Positions 32,682 through 41,268 of a DNA stretch of 64,000 nucleotides are shown one piece after another. The stretch is from NCBI RefSeq assembly GCF_026342435.1, contig NZ_JAPEMT010000004.1, forward strand, positions 186,001 through 250,000. The letters are read 5' to 3'. The position numbers and the translations under genes were made by a program. Position 1 is the first letter of the stretch, and every line of letters begins with the position of its first letter. The notes beneath the pieces were generated by a model. That model saw only the letters and a program-made list of their open reading frames with translations. It did no database searches and was not told the DNA's origin. Origin of the DNA: Streptomyces sp. NBC_00237. GTDB taxonomy: Bacteria; Actinomycetota; Actinomycetes; Streptomycetales; Streptomycetaceae.

Positions 32682-33976
32682 TCGCCTCGCCCCCCGCCCG
32701 TCGCGCGCAGTTGCGCCTTCTTCAGCACGGCCTCGCTGCTCTGTCCGGTGAGCGCGGACTGGAAGGCGCTCTGGAGTGCCAGTGACACGGACGGCCAGCG
32801 GGCGCCGACCTTCGTGGTGCGCGAGCGGGCGGTGGCCACTTGGTCGGCCAGCGCGGCCAGTTCGGGCACTTCCCTGCGCCATGCCTCGGCGGCCTTCTCG
32901 TTCGCCGGTACCGTCCGGCTGTTGCGTGCGTAGGTGATCTGTTCCTGCTCGGACGACATGCAGCGGACGATCTTCGCGGCCGTCCTCTCGCGGGTCGCCT
33001 CACCGGTCCTGGGGACGGTGAGCACGGTGCCGCCGAGGGGGCCGACGGACGTGTCGCCCGCCTTCGGCACGGGTATCCGGGCGATCTTCCAGTGCAGGTC
33101 CTTCTTGGTGTTGAGGGTGTCCACCTGCCACGGACCGTTGATCATCATCGCGGCGTTGCCCGCCATGAACTGGTCGTTGACGTCGGCCTGCGTCCAGTTG
33201 ACGGTCGACCTGGACAGCGATCCGTCCGCGATGAGGCCCTTCCAGTGGTCGAGCGCCCCGGCGACGTTCCTGGTGGCGAGGTCGCGCTCGTCACCGCCGT
33301 TGGACCACATGAACGGGGTGAACTGGAAGACGCCGTCCTCGGCGCCGCCCGCGCTCAGGGCGATGCCGTACCGCTTGCCCCGGGTGAGCTGCTTGGCGGT
33401 CTGCCTCATCTCGGCCCACGTGGTGGGCACGCGCAGACCGGCCTGGTCGAGGAGGTCCTCGTTGTAGAAGAGGGCGAGAGTGTTCACCGTCCGCGCGGCG
33501 CCGTAGTAGGTGCCCCGGTACGAGCCGAAGTCGACGATGCCCCCAGGGACGTCCTCGGTGGACAGACCGAGGGTGCGCAGGTCGACGAGCCCGCCCGCCC
33601 CGGCGAACGTCGGCATCTCGGAGGCGTCGAACTGGATGACGTCCGGCAGGGACTTCGAGGACGCCATGCGCAGGGACTTCGTCATCACGTGCGCGGCGGG
33701 GACGCTCCGCTGCTCGATGGTGAGACCGAGCTGCTTGCCGCAGCGCGCGAGCGCGGCGGCGTCCCAGCCGTGGTACGAGGCGTCGGTCGAGGAGTTGAGG
33801 ACGGTGAAGACGCCGTCGTCGCGCTGCTGGGCGCAGCCCGTGAGGGCGACGGACGCGACGAGCAAGGAGGCGACGGCGGGCGGGAGCACGCCCCGTCGGC
33901 CGGTACGTCGACGCCTGACGCGCGGCACGACCGGCGCGATGGCCGGTGTCACGTCAGGGGGTGGTGCTGCTGTCAC
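32678..33976 (-). CDS. Sugar-binding lipoprotein of the GH1/GH31 importer
   Basis: CUT1 solute-binding lipoprotein of 432 residues. An Arg-rich lead (RVRRRRTGRRG) and hydrophobic segment end at lipobox LTGC (Cys48). The mature part is SBP family 1 (LPDVIQFDASEMPTF, TVNTLALFYNEDLLDQAGL, PFMWSNGGDERDL, NAAMMINGPWQ). The start is GTG with AAGG about 10 bases upstream. It is divergent from the GH31 alpha-xylosidase, with two TCGAAGCGCTTCGA-type operators in between, so uptake and the alpha-xylosidase are co-regulated. A xyloglucan or cello-oligosaccharide ligand is inferred from the neighbours. Confidence 0.9.
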   Translation of the reverse strand: MTAAPPPDVTPAIAPVVPRVRRRRTGRRGVLPPAVASLLVASVALTGCAQQRDDGVFTVLNSSTDASYHGWDAAALARCGKQLGLTIEQRSVPAAHVMTKSLRMASSKSLPDVIQFDASEMPTFAGAGGLVDLRTLGLSTEDVPGGIVDFGSYRGTYYGAARTVNTLALFYNEDLLDQAGLRVPTTWAEMRQTAKQLTRGKRYGIALSAGGAEDGVFQFTPFMWSNGGDERDLATRNVAGALDHWKGLIADGSLSRSTVNWTQADVNDQFMAGNAAMMINGPWQVDTLNTKKDLHWKIARIPVPKAGDTSVGPLGGTVLTVPRTGEATRERTAAKIVRCMSSEQEQITYARNSRTVPANEKAAEAWRREVPELAALADQVATARSRTTKVGARWPSVSLALQSAFQSALTGQSSEAVLKKAQLRATGGGRGE

Positions 33977-34168
33977 GGTGATGGCCCTTGCCTGGGAGGG
34001 GTGGCGGTTCCGGTGGAACGCCTCGGCCCCGTCGGGGAGTCGGCGGTGGCCCGGAGCTGCGTGCGGCTGCCTGCGACTGCATGCGGCTGCTGTACGTACG
34101 CGCGGCCGTGCGTCGGCCCGGCGCCCCGGGGCGGTTTGTTTCCTGCCATGACTAATACGCCATGCCTC

Positions 34169-34183
34169 GTCGAAGCGCTAGAC
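34169..34183. promoter_or_regulatory. Imperfect LacI-type operator (importer side)
   Basis: GTCGAAGCGCTAGAC differs from the consensus TCGAAGCGCTTCGA only in the last half-site. It lies nearer the binding-protein gene than the second site and may serve that promoter or allow looping. Confidence 0.6.
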
Positions 34184-34235
34184 CCCAAGGCGCGATCCTG
34201 CCTCCATATTCCCCCACACTCCCTGACAGCAAAGA

Positions 34236-34251
34236 GTCGAAGCGCTTCGAC
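34236..34251. promoter_or_regulatory. Perfect LacI-type operator upstream of GH31 gene
   Basis: GTCGAAGCGCTTCGAC is a perfect 16-bp palindrome with the central GCGC typical of LacI-family sites. The same core recurs at 41022, 59595, 59753, 63781 and 63870. The cognate repressor is inferred to be the LacI protein at 62751-63776. Confidence 0.8.
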
Positions 34252-34320
34252 CAATCTCTACCCTGAACCCTTGTTCCTGTGTTCTCCTACCTGAACCACC
34301 TCTGCTCCCCTGGGAAGATC

Positions 34321-36549
34321 ATGAAGTTCACCGACGGCTTCTGGCTGATGCGCGACGGGGTCCGGGCCTCGTACGCCACCGAGGTCAAAGACCTCCACGT
34401 ACGCACCGACCGCTTCACCGCGTACGCCGCCGCCCAGCGCGTCGAGCGCCGCGGCGACACCCTCAACTCACCTCTGCTGACCACCGATTGCTTCTCCCCC
34501 GCCGAGGGCGTCATCGGCGTGCGCATCACGCACCACGCGGGCAAACGGCACCCCGGCCCGGACTTCGCCCTGCCCGGTGCACACACCGCCGCCGGAAAGG
34601 TGCACGGGGAGGGCAGCGTTGTCGAACTGACCAGCGGCGCCCTGTCCGTCCGTCTGGACACCGCCGCCCCCTGGACGCTCTCCTTCCGCGACGCGCACGG
34701 ACGCGAGGTGACGCAGGCGGGCCGCAAGGGCACTGCCTTCTTCACCACCGCCGACGGCACCCACCACATGGCCGCCCAGCTCGCCCTCGGCATCGGCGAG
34801 CAGGTCTACGGCCTCGGCGAACGCTTCACCCCGTTCGTCAAGAACGGTCAGAGCGTCGACATGTGGCAGGCCGACGGCGGCACCAGCAGTGAACAGTCGT
34901 ACAAGAACGTCCCGTTCAGCCTCCACCTCTCGCCCACCGGCGCGTACGGGGTGTTCGTCGACCACCCCGGCCGGGTCGGCTACGAGATCGGCTCCGAGTC
35001 GGTCGGCCAGATGCAGTTCAGCGTCGAGGACCAGACCCTCACGTACTACGTCGTCGCGGGTCCCGCCCCCAAGGACGTACTGCGCCGCTACACCGCGCTC
35101 ACCGGCCGCCCGGCGCTGCCACCGGCCTGGTCCTTCGGCCTCTGGCTGACGACGTCGTTCACCACGCAGTACGACGAGGAGACCGTCACGTCCTTCGTCG
35201 ACGGCATGGCCGAGCGCGACATCCCCCTCTCCGTCTTCCACTTCGACTGCTTCTGGATGCGCGAGTACCAGTGGTCGGACTTCGCCTGGGACCCGCACGT
35301 CTTCCCGGATCCGGACGGCATGCTGGCCCGCCTCAAGGAGCGGGGCCTGCGGATCTCCGTCTGGATCAATCCGTACATCGCCCAGAAGTCAGCCCTGTTC
35401 GAGGAGGCCGCGCGGTACGGGTATCTGGTGAAGCGGCCGAACGGCGACGTCTGGCAGTGGGACCTGTGGCAGGCCGGCATGGGCCTGGTCGACTTCACGA
35501 ACCAGGCGGCCTGCGCCTGGTTCCAGGGGAAGCTGAAGGTCCTCCTGGACCAGGGCGTCGACTGTTTCAAGACGGACTTCGGCGAGCGCATCCCCACCGA
35601 TGTCCGCTGGCACGACGGCTCCGACCCCGAGCGCATGCACAACTACTACACGCACCTGTACAACCAGGTCGTCTTCGAGCTGCTGCAGAAGGAGCGCGGC
35701 ACCGGCGAGGCGGTGCTGTTCGCGCGCTCGGCCACGGCGGGCGGCCAGCAGTTCCCGGTGCACTGGGGCGGCGACTGCTGGGCGTCGTTCGGCGCGATGG
35801 CGGAGTCGCTGCGCGGCGGGCTCTCCCTGTCGCTGTCCGGCTTCGGCTTCTGGTCGCACGACATCGGCGGCTTCGAGGGCACGCCCGACGCGGCCGTCTT
35901 CAAGCGGTGGCTGGCGTTCGGCCTGCTGTCCTCGCACAGCCGCCTGCACGGTTCCAGTTCGTACCGGGTGCCGTGGGAGTTCGGTGACGAAGCGGTCGAC
36001 GTGGCCGGTAAGTTCACCCGGCTCAAGCACCGCCTGATGCCGTACCTGTACGGTGCGGCGGCCGAGGCACAGCGCGACGGCGTGCCGCTCATGCGGCCCA
36101 TGCTCCTGGAGTTCCCCGACGACCCGTCCTCCCGCACGCTCGACCGGCAGTACATGCTCGGCCCTGACCTGCTGGTGGCCCCTGTGTTCACCGAGGACGG
36201 CGACGTCGAGTTCTACCTCCCCGAGGGAATCTGGACGCACCTACTGACCGGTGAGCGGGTGGTGGGTCCGGGCTGGCGGCGGGAGAAGCACGGCTTCGAC
36301 AGCCTCCCGCTGTACGTCCGGCCGGGCGCGGTGCTGCCGCTCGGCGCCGACGAGCAGCGCCCCGACGGCGACTGGGCCGACGGCCTCACCCTGCTGGTGA
36401 CACCCGGCGCGTACGACGTGAGTGTCGGGCTGCCCGACCGCGAGGGCCGTACGGTCGCGACGTACCGGGTGAGCCGGGACGCGGTGGGCGGGGCCGTGAC
36501 GGTCACGGCGTCTGACGGGGGCGCGGTGCCGAGGGTCGAGCAGTGGTGA
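34321..36549 (+). CDS. GH31 alpha-xylosidase (YicI type)
   Basis: Removes alpha-1,6-linked xylose from the non-reducing end of xyloglucan oligosaccharides (or isoprimeverose) in the cytoplasm. The 742-residue protein has no signal peptide. Nucleophile Asp419 is in FKTDFGERIP, a motif shared with alpha-xylosidases rather than alpha-glucosidases, and acid/base Asp485 is in HWGGDCWASF. The aromatic substrate loop FHFDCFWMREYQWSDFAWDP is also of YicI type. It is divergent from the importer operon, has a perfect LacI-type operator about 70 bp upstream, and overlaps the following GH42 gene by 7 bases. This is the strongest single pointer to xyloglucan as the locus substrate. Confidence 0.93.
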   Translation: MKFTDGFWLMRDGVRASYATEVKDLHVRTDRFTAYAAAQRVERRGDTLNSPLLTTDCFSPAEGVIGVRITHHAGKRHPGPDFALPGAHTAAGKVHGEGSVVELTSGALSVRLDTAAPWTLSFRDAHGREVTQAGRKGTAFFTTADGTHHMAAQLALGIGEQVYGLGERFTPFVKNGQSVDMWQADGGTSSEQSYKNVPFSLHLSPTGAYGVFVDHPGRVGYEIGSESVGQMQFSVEDQTLTYYVVAGPAPKDVLRRYTALTGRPALPPAWSFGLWLTTSFTTQYDEETVTSFVDGMAERDIPLSVFHFDCFWMREYQWSDFAWDPHVFPDPDGMLARLKERGLRISVWINPYIAQKSALFEEAARYGYLVKRPNGDVWQWDLWQAGMGLVDFTNQAACAWFQGKLKVLLDQGVDCFKTDFGERIPTDVRWHDGSDPERMHNYYTHLYNQVVFELLQKERGTGEAVLFARSATAGGQQFPVHWGGDCWASFGAMAESLRGGLSLSLSGFGFWSHDIGGFEGTPDAAVFKRWLAFGLLSSHSRLHGSSSYRVPWEFGDEAVDVAGKFTRLKHRLMPYLYGAAAEAQRDGVPLMRPMLLEFPDDPSSRTLDRQYMLGPDLLVAPVFTEDGDVEFYLPEGIWTHLLTGERVVGPGWRREKHGFDSLPLYVRPGAVLPLGADEQRPDGDWADGLTLLVTPGAYDVSVGLPDREGRTVATYRVSRDAVGGAVTVTASDGGAVPRVEQW

Positions 36550-38696
36550 CGTCCCTGCCCCCGCGCGTCCTGTTCGGCGCCGCCTATTACCACGAGTACC
36601 AGCCCTACGAGCGGCTGGAGACCGACCTCGATCTGATGGCGGAGGCCAAGTTCACCGTCATCCGGGTCGGCGAGTCCGTCTGGTCCACCTGGGAGCCTTC
36701 GAACGGACGCTTCGACCTCGACTGGCTGCGCCCCGTCCTCGACGGCGCCCACGAACGCGGCATGTCCGTCATCATCGGTACGCCGACCTATGCGGTGCCG
36801 CCCTGGCTGGCCCGGCAGTACCCGGAGATCGCCGCCGAGGACGCGGCCGGAAGGCCCGCCGCGTGGGGCGGCCGTCAGGAGGTGGACTACACCCACCCCG
36901 CGTTCCGCTTCCACGCGGAGCGCGTGATCCGCCGGATCGTCGCCCGGTACGCCTCGCACCCCGCCGTCGTCGGCTTCCAGGTGGACAACGAGCCCGGCAC
37001 CCGGATCACGCACAACCACGGCGTCTTCCAGCGCTTCGTGGACGATCTGCGGCAGCGCTACGGCGACGTGGAGGCCCTCAACCGCGAGTGGGGGCTGACG
37101 TACTGGTCGCACCGGCTGAGCACCTGGGCCGACCTGTGGAAGCCCGAGGGCAACGCCCAGCCGCAGTACGACCTGGCCTGGCGGGCGTTCGAGGCGCGCC
37201 AGGTGACGGAGTTCATCGCGTGGCAGGCCGGGATCGTACGGGAGTACACGAGGGCCGGGCAGTTCGTCACGACGTGCCTGGCCTACGGCTCTCCCGGCCT
37301 GGAGGACGACGAGCTGACGGACGCGCTGGACGTCACGGCGGGCAACCCGTACTACGACATGCAGGACAGCCTCACCATGCCCGGGCCGCCGCGCGAGAAG
37401 CTGCCCCAGCAGTGGATGGCGTACGGGGCGTGGGCGCTGCACCAGAGCGCCGACCGGATCTACTCATCGCGCCAGGAACCCTTCCTGATCACGGAGACCA
37501 ACGCCCAGGCGATCGGCGGCAGTTCGGACAACCGCCCCGCCTTCGACGGCCAGTGGCGGCAGGCCGCGTGGGCGCTGGTCGCACGCGGTGCCCGCATGAT
37601 CGAGTACTGGCACTGGCACACACTGCACTTCGGCACCGAGACGTACTGGGGCGGAGTCCTGCCGCACAGCGGACGGCCGGGCCGCGCCTACGCCGAACTC
37701 GCACGGCTGGGGGCCGAGTTCGAGCGGGCGGGCGACCTCGTCGCGGGGATCACGCCGGACGCCGACATCGCGATGGTCCACTCGGCGCACAGCAGGTGGC
37801 TGATGCAGAGGCACCCCCCGCTGACCGGTCCCGACGGCGGTCCGGACGCGGGGGCGTACGAGGGCATCTTCGAACCGTTCTACCGGGGCGCGTTCGAGGC
37901 GGGGCGGCAGATACGGATCCTGCACGCCCGCCAGCTCCACGACCCGGGCGGCGAACGCCCGCCTCTGGCAGCGGAGTTGATGGCCAGACGGCATCCCGTA
38001 CTCGTCGCACCCGGACTGTACGTCGCCGACGACGGCATGCTCGACTGGCTCGCCGCGTACGCCGAGGCGGGCGGCCACCTGGTGCTCGGGCCGCGTACCG
38101 GCTACGGCGACCAGGAGGCACGGGCGCGCCACGGGGTGACGCCGGCCCGGCTGGTGAAGGCCGCGGGCGTGCGTTACGACGAGTTCAGCAACCTGCACGC
38201 CGACCTGCCGCTGCGCAGCACGCCGGGCAGCCCGCTCCGGCTGTCGGACGACGCGGTGGCCACCCGGTGGGTGGAGGGGCTCGCCGTGGACGACGCCGAG
38301 GTCCTGGCCGCGTACGAGCACCCGCACTTCGGCCGGTGGCCCGCCGTCACCACGCGCCGTCACGGCGCGGGTCGCGTCACCTGTGTCGGCACCGTGCCCG
38401 GCCGCGAGCTGGCCCGCGCGCTCGCCGCCTGGGTCGCACCCGCGCCGTGCAGCGCCTGGCAGGACCTGCCGGGCTCCGTCACGGTCGCGACCGGCACCGC
38501 CGAGGACGGGCGGCGCGTCCACGTCGTCCACAACTGGAACTGGGAACCGGCCGAGGCCCGGGCTCCGTTGGACCTGACGGACGTACTGGACGGCGGCGCG
38601 GTCCCGGTCCCGGCCGGTACTCCGGTGCGGCTCGGCGCGTGGGACGTCCGCGTCTTCGCGGCCCCGCCGGTCCCGCCGGTCCCGCCCGGGGAGTGA
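36543..38696 (+). CDS. GH42 beta-galactosidase, intracellular
   Basis: Removes beta-linked galactose from imported oligosaccharides, for instance galactosylated xyloglucan side chains. The 717-residue protein has no signal. It has the GH42 barrel (FGAAYYHEYQPYERLETDL) with acid/base Glu150 in FQVDNEPG and likely nucleophile Glu318 in FLITETNAQ, then a trimerisation-like domain (MVHSAHSRWLMQ onward) and a C-terminal beta domain ending in a Pro-rich tail. Two adjacent GTG codons (36543, 36546) can start it, both overlapping the GH31 stop, so the two are co-translated. A hairpin terminator follows. Confidence 0.92.
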   Translation: MVTSLPPRVLFGAAYYHEYQPYERLETDLDLMAEAKFTVIRVGESVWSTWEPSNGRFDLDWLRPVLDGAHERGMSVIIGTPTYAVPPWLARQYPEIAAEDAAGRPAAWGGRQEVDYTHPAFRFHAERVIRRIVARYASHPAVVGFQVDNEPGTRITHNHGVFQRFVDDLRQRYGDVEALNREWGLTYWSHRLSTWADLWKPEGNAQPQYDLAWRAFEARQVTEFIAWQAGIVREYTRAGQFVTTCLAYGSPGLEDDELTDALDVTAGNPYYDMQDSLTMPGPPREKLPQQWMAYGAWALHQSADRIYSSRQEPFLITETNAQAIGGSSDNRPAFDGQWRQAAWALVARGARMIEYWHWHTLHFGTETYWGGVLPHSGRPGRAYAELARLGAEFERAGDLVAGITPDADIAMVHSAHSRWLMQRHPPLTGPDGGPDAGAYEGIFEPFYRGAFEAGRQIRILHARQLHDPGGERPPLAAELMARRHPVLVAPGLYVADDGMLDWLAAYAEAGGHLVLGPRTGYGDQEARARHGVTPARLVKAAGVRYDEFSNLHADLPLRSTPGSPLRLSDDAVATRWVEGLAVDDAEVLAAYEHPHFGRWPAVTTRRHGAGRVTCVGTVPGRELARALAAWVAPAPCSAWQDLPGSVTVATGTAEDGRRVHVVHNWNWEPAEARAPLDLTDVLDGGAVPVPAGTPVRLGAWDVRVFAAPPVPPVPPGE

Positions 38697-38704
38697 CAAA
38701 AGGA

Positions 38705-38730
38705 GGGCCCGGCACGTGTGTGCCGGGCCT
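38705..38730. terminator. Terminator hairpin after GH42
   Basis: GCCCGGCAC/GTGCCGGGC stems (with additional outer pairs) around GTGT lie between the convergent GH42 and small hypothetical genes. Confidence 0.75.
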
Positions 38731-38760
38731 CTCCCGGGCCCGCCGACCGCCCCGCGGGCA

Positions 38761-39084
38761 CTACACCCGTGAGTCCACGAGCTGCTCGAAGAAGAACTCG
38801 TGCTTGAGGAACGAGACGTCGTACTCGCTGCCTGATCCGGACGGGATCAGCTGCGCGGCCTGGATCAAGCGCCAGCCGTCGCACAGGGCCGCCACGCCCG
38901 TCTCGTACGGCGGCTCGTCGCTGTCGCCCGTGGTCGGGGAGGTGCGGCCGGTCCCGTCGTAGCGGGACCAGCCGATGACCGGGGAGTCCAGGGCCGAGGT
39001 GGACAGGTACAGCACCAGCACCCGTTGGCGCAGGGCGGGGGTGCCGGTCTCCTGCGGGGCGGGGGTCGTCCTGCCGACGGTCAT
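38761..39084 (-). CDS. Small conserved-looking protein of unknown function
   Basis: A 107-residue soluble protein I do not recognise. It contains ALRQRVLVLYLSTSALDSP, VIGWSRYDG, and a C-terminal block ALCDGWRLIQAAQLIP and YDVSFLKHEFFFEQLV that looks like a compact alpha/beta fold. The ATG overlaps the stop of the dioxygenase gene by 4 bases, so the two are translated together and may act as a pair. Codon use is normal for this genome. No signal or membrane segment is visible. Confidence 0.65.
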   Translation of the reverse strand: MTVGRTTPAPQETGTPALRQRVLVLYLSTSALDSPVIGWSRYDGTGRTSPTTGDSDEPPYETGVAALCDGWRLIQAAQLIPSGSGSEYDVSFLKHEFFFEQLVDSRV

Positions 39085-39974
39085 GCGGCGTCCCCCTCGG
39101 GGCGGTTGGCGACCCTGGTCACCCAGTGGTCGAGGTCGAATCCTTCGTCGCCGGTCACCTCGCGCCACAGCAGGACCCGGTTGTACCGCTCCAGACGGCC
39201 GCCCGCCTGCTCGTACCACGGGAAGTGCGCGTCGAGTTCCCTGCGCACCCGGGGGTCGTGCAGGTCGGTGACGTCCCACAGGAGGCGCTGGCGCACCGTC
39301 GGGTTGAAGCGGATCTTGAACATGTAGCGCGGAATGTCGCTGTCGTTGCGGCGGCCCCCGTGCCAGAGCCCGTGGTGCAGGAACACCACGGTGCCTGCCG
39401 GGCAGACCAGCCGGTCCTGACCCCGCAGGTTCTGGTAGCGGCCGGTGTCGGTTTCGTTGGTGCGCCGCAGATGGCTGCCGGGCACGCTCAGCGTGCCGCC
39501 CATCTCCAGCGTGACCTGCTGCGGGTAGTACATCAGCTGGACGTCGAACGCGTCGGTCCGCACGTCGATGATGGCGTCCGCGTGCAGCGGCTGGGCCTCT
39601 CCCCCGTGCGGCTCACGGATGTGCACGGCGTGGTGGTCCACGTCCGGCTCCGGCCCCACCAGACTGCTCAACGCGCCTGCCACCTGCGGCAGTTCGAGCA
39701 GCCGGTGGGCGAACGAGCCCGGCGTATAGGCCCGTGACAGCGGTGTTCCGCACGGCACCGACGGCACTCCGTCCGCCAGGACGTGCAGCGCCTCGGCGTT
39801 CATCTCCGCCGGGACCACCGCGTCGAGGCGGAGCGATCCGCTCGCCACGAAGCGCGCCATCCGCACGGAACTGAGCAGGGTGCCGCTCTGCCGTCCGGGC
39901 GGCTCCTCTGCTTTCACGAGTTTCTCGGCTTTCACGAGTTTCTCGGTTTCCCCGGTTTCCTCGGTCCGCGTCAT
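39081..39974 (-). CDS. Phytanoyl-CoA dioxygenase (PhyH)-like Fe(II)/2-oxoglutarate oxygenase
   Basis: A 297-residue oxygenase. The Fe(II) facial triad is visible as HxD in PLHADAIID and the distal His in LHHGLWHGGRR, with the 2-oxoglutarate Arg expected after it. Other family blocks are SVPGSHLRRTNETD and CPAGTVVFLHHG. The first 35 residues are hydrophilic and contain a doubled EKLVKA, encoded by two exact 18-bp repeats (39910-39945), so the true start may be further in. It lies 107 bp downstream of the AraC gene and overlaps the small protein gene. The substrate is unknown; a role in modifying a sugar or small metabolite is only conjecture. Confidence 0.85.
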   Translation of the reverse strand: MTRTEETGETEKLVKAEKLVKAEEPPGRQSGTLLSSVRMARFVASGSLRLDAVVPAEMNAEALHVLADGVPSVPCGTPLSRAYTPGSFAHRLLELPQVAGALSSLVGPEPDVDHHAVHIREPHGGEAQPLHADAIIDVRTDAFDVQLMYYPQQVTLEMGGTLSVPGSHLRRTNETDTGRYQNLRGQDRLVCPAGTVVFLHHGLWHGGRRNDSDIPRYMFKIRFNPTVRQRLLWDVTDLHDPRVRRELDAHFPWYEQAGGRLERYNRVLLWREVTGDEGFDLDHWVTRVANRPEGDAA

Positions 39975-40081
39975 GGGCCACACGCTAGGAGCGGACGCCT
40001 GCGGGGCGCGTGGGTCCCGTTCACCGCTTGGTGGTCGATTTTCACCATGACCAGGTACGTGGGGGCGGAGTGCGCGGCGCG

Positions 40082-40999
40082 CTACGCGGCCCTGACGGCG
40101 CGCGGGGAGGCCCCGAGCCCCCGTCGGCATGCCTTGTTGAACGCCTGGAGGTCGGGGATGCCGACGGCGGCGGCCACCCCGGCGATGGAGAGCGTGCTGT
40201 CCCGCAGCAGGTGCCGGGCCCGCTCCATCCTGCGGGCCCTGATGTAGCCGACCACGGTCTCTCCGGTGGCGGCGCGGAAGAGGCGGGTCAGGTGGTTGTG
40301 CGAAATGCCCACCGCCTTCGCGAGGTCGGCCACGGCGAGCGGCTGCGCCAGCCGGGCCTCGATCAGGGCCACGGCGGCGGCCACGACGGGCGGGAGTGCC
40401 CGCGCGCTCCCGTCCCGGAGCGGTGCCAGCTCGGCCACCGTCCACAGCGCGGCCCACACCTCGGCCACCGTACGTCCGGGGGTCTGCGGCCAGGAGGCCA
40501 GCGCCTGCTTCAACCGGGCCTCCAGTACGCCGAGTTGGTGCCCGGCGTGCTGAACCGTCGGCACCTCGCGGGCGACGCCCGCCGCTCCGAGGCGCAGGTG
40601 CGCGTAAAGGTGCTCGGATCGGCCCCGATAGCGGTAGACCACCGGCGTTCCGGGCGGCACGAGGCTGACGGTGCCGGGGCGGATCCGGTGTGCGACGCCG
40701 CCCACGGTCAGGTCGGCCTCGTAGGCGTAGAGGTGGAACTGCCACAGGTGAGGCAGCTGGAACTCGTCCACGTGCCCGGCGGGACCGTGGACGCCGATGC
40801 CGACGGCCACGGGGTCGGGCGGACCGTCCAGCCGGACACGAGAGGTGTGGGCGGGCGGGAGTTCGGTCACAGCGGCATCCACCCGGTTTCGCAGCACGGA
40901 AATGAAGCGCTTCAACTCTGTCTCGTGCACCGGGTATTCGACAAGTGACCAGCTGTCTAAAGCCTCACGCGTGACGGGCTCTTGTTTTACGAGAAACAT
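40082..40999 (-). CDS. AraC-family transcriptional regulator, start uncertain
   Basis: Regulator of up to 305 residues. A cupin-like sensing domain (FQLPHLWQFHLYAYEADLTVGG, RPGTVSLVPPGTPVVYRYRG) is followed by the double helix-turn-helix (PLAVADLAKAVGISHNHLTRLFR and STLSIAGVAAAVGIPDLQAFNKAC). The ATG at 40999 is the longest reasonable start, but the first 35-40 codons have low GC, include a TTA (codon 14) and contain a TGAAGCGCTTCA operator-like palindrome. GTG codons at 40897, 40882 or 40870 would give a more ordinary N-terminus and leave that palindrome in the promoter region. It is divergent from the big hydrolase operon and probably controls it or the dioxygenase pair. Confidence 0.85.
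   Translation of the reverse strand: MFLVKQEPVTREALDSWSLVEYPVHETELKRFISVLRNRVDAAVTELPPAHTSRVRLDGPPDPVAVGIGVHGPAGHVDEFQLPHLWQFHLYAYEADLTVGGVAHRIRPGTVSLVPPGTPVVYRYRGRSEHLYAHLRLGAAGVAREVPTVQHAGHQLGVLEARLKQALASWPQTPGRTVAEVWAALWTVAELAPLRDGSARALPPVVAAAVALIEARLAQPLAVADLAKAVGISHNHLTRLFRAATGETVVGYIRARRMERARHLLRDSTLSIAGVAAAVGIPDLQAFNKACRRGLGASPRAVRAA
40903..40914. promoter_or_regulatory. LacI-type operator near the AraC gene start
   Basis: TGAAGCGCTTCA, a perfect 12-bp palindrome, matches the core of the LacI regulon sites. It lies inside the AraC reading frame only if the longest start is used. Confidence 0.5.
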
Positions 41000-41021
41000 C
41001 CCCGTTAACTTGCGCCTGCCA

Positions 41022-41036
41022 GTGAAGCGCTTCGAC
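41022..41036. promoter_or_regulatory. LacI-type operator upstream of the hydrolase operon
   Basis: GTGAAGCGCTTCGAC matches the consensus with one change in the left half-site. It is about 230 bp upstream of the GH42 start and 23 bp from the AraC ATG, so it can serve both directions. Confidence 0.75.
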
Positions 41037-41060
41037 AGGCTCGTAGGGCCCTTCCTGCCG

Positions 41061-41140
41061 TCCTGTGTGTTCCTCTGTGTCCCTCTGCGCCCCTCTGTGT
41101 CCCTCTGTGTCCACCTGTGTCCACCTGTGTCCACCTGTGT
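41061..41140 (+). repeat. Eight-copy 10-bp tandem repeat (CC-C/A-TCTGTGT type)
   Basis: The units are TCCTGTGTGT, TCCTCTGTGT, CCCTCTGCGC, two of CCCTCTGTGT and three identical CCACCTGTGT. They lie between the operator and the operon's first gene. The 10-bp period is close to one DNA helical turn. Reading frames through it give low-complexity peptides and are not supported as genes. Confidence 0.85.
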
Positions 41141-41268
41141 CCACGGCAGCTCTCCGGACACCCCGTCCTCCATGCGGCGCGAGCGGGCCGAGGGCCGTCG
41201 CGTACTCCTGTCCCCCGCTCCGGAACATCGCCGGAGCACCACCCGACTCCCTCGTACGAGGAGCCCGC

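Larger units (their letters stand above)
33977..34320. promoter_or_regulatory. Divergent regulatory region between importer and GH31 operons
   Basis: This gene-free 344-bp stretch holds two LacI-type operators (34169-34183, 34236-34251). Its left half has irregular GCGGCTGC repeats, and the right half is AT-richer than its surroundings, as expected for promoters. I could not pick convincing -35/-10 pairs. Confidence 0.7.
41000..41268. promoter_or_regulatory. Regulatory region of the eight-gene hydrolase operon
   Basis: Besides a LacI-type operator and a 10-bp tandem repeat array (both listed separately), the stretch from 41145 to the GH42 start is GC-rich and has no further open gene with good codon use. 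The GH42 ribosome site (ACGAGGAG) is at 41256-41263. Confidence 0.6.

Noticed and set aside
40958..40960. TTA codon in the AraC gene as a bldA target
   Set aside because: It is coding only if translation starts at 40999. The local codon use and embedded operator argue for a downstream start, so I do not claim it.
41061..41140. CRISPR array
   Set aside because: The units are 10-bp contiguous repeats with no spacers and no cas genes nearby.
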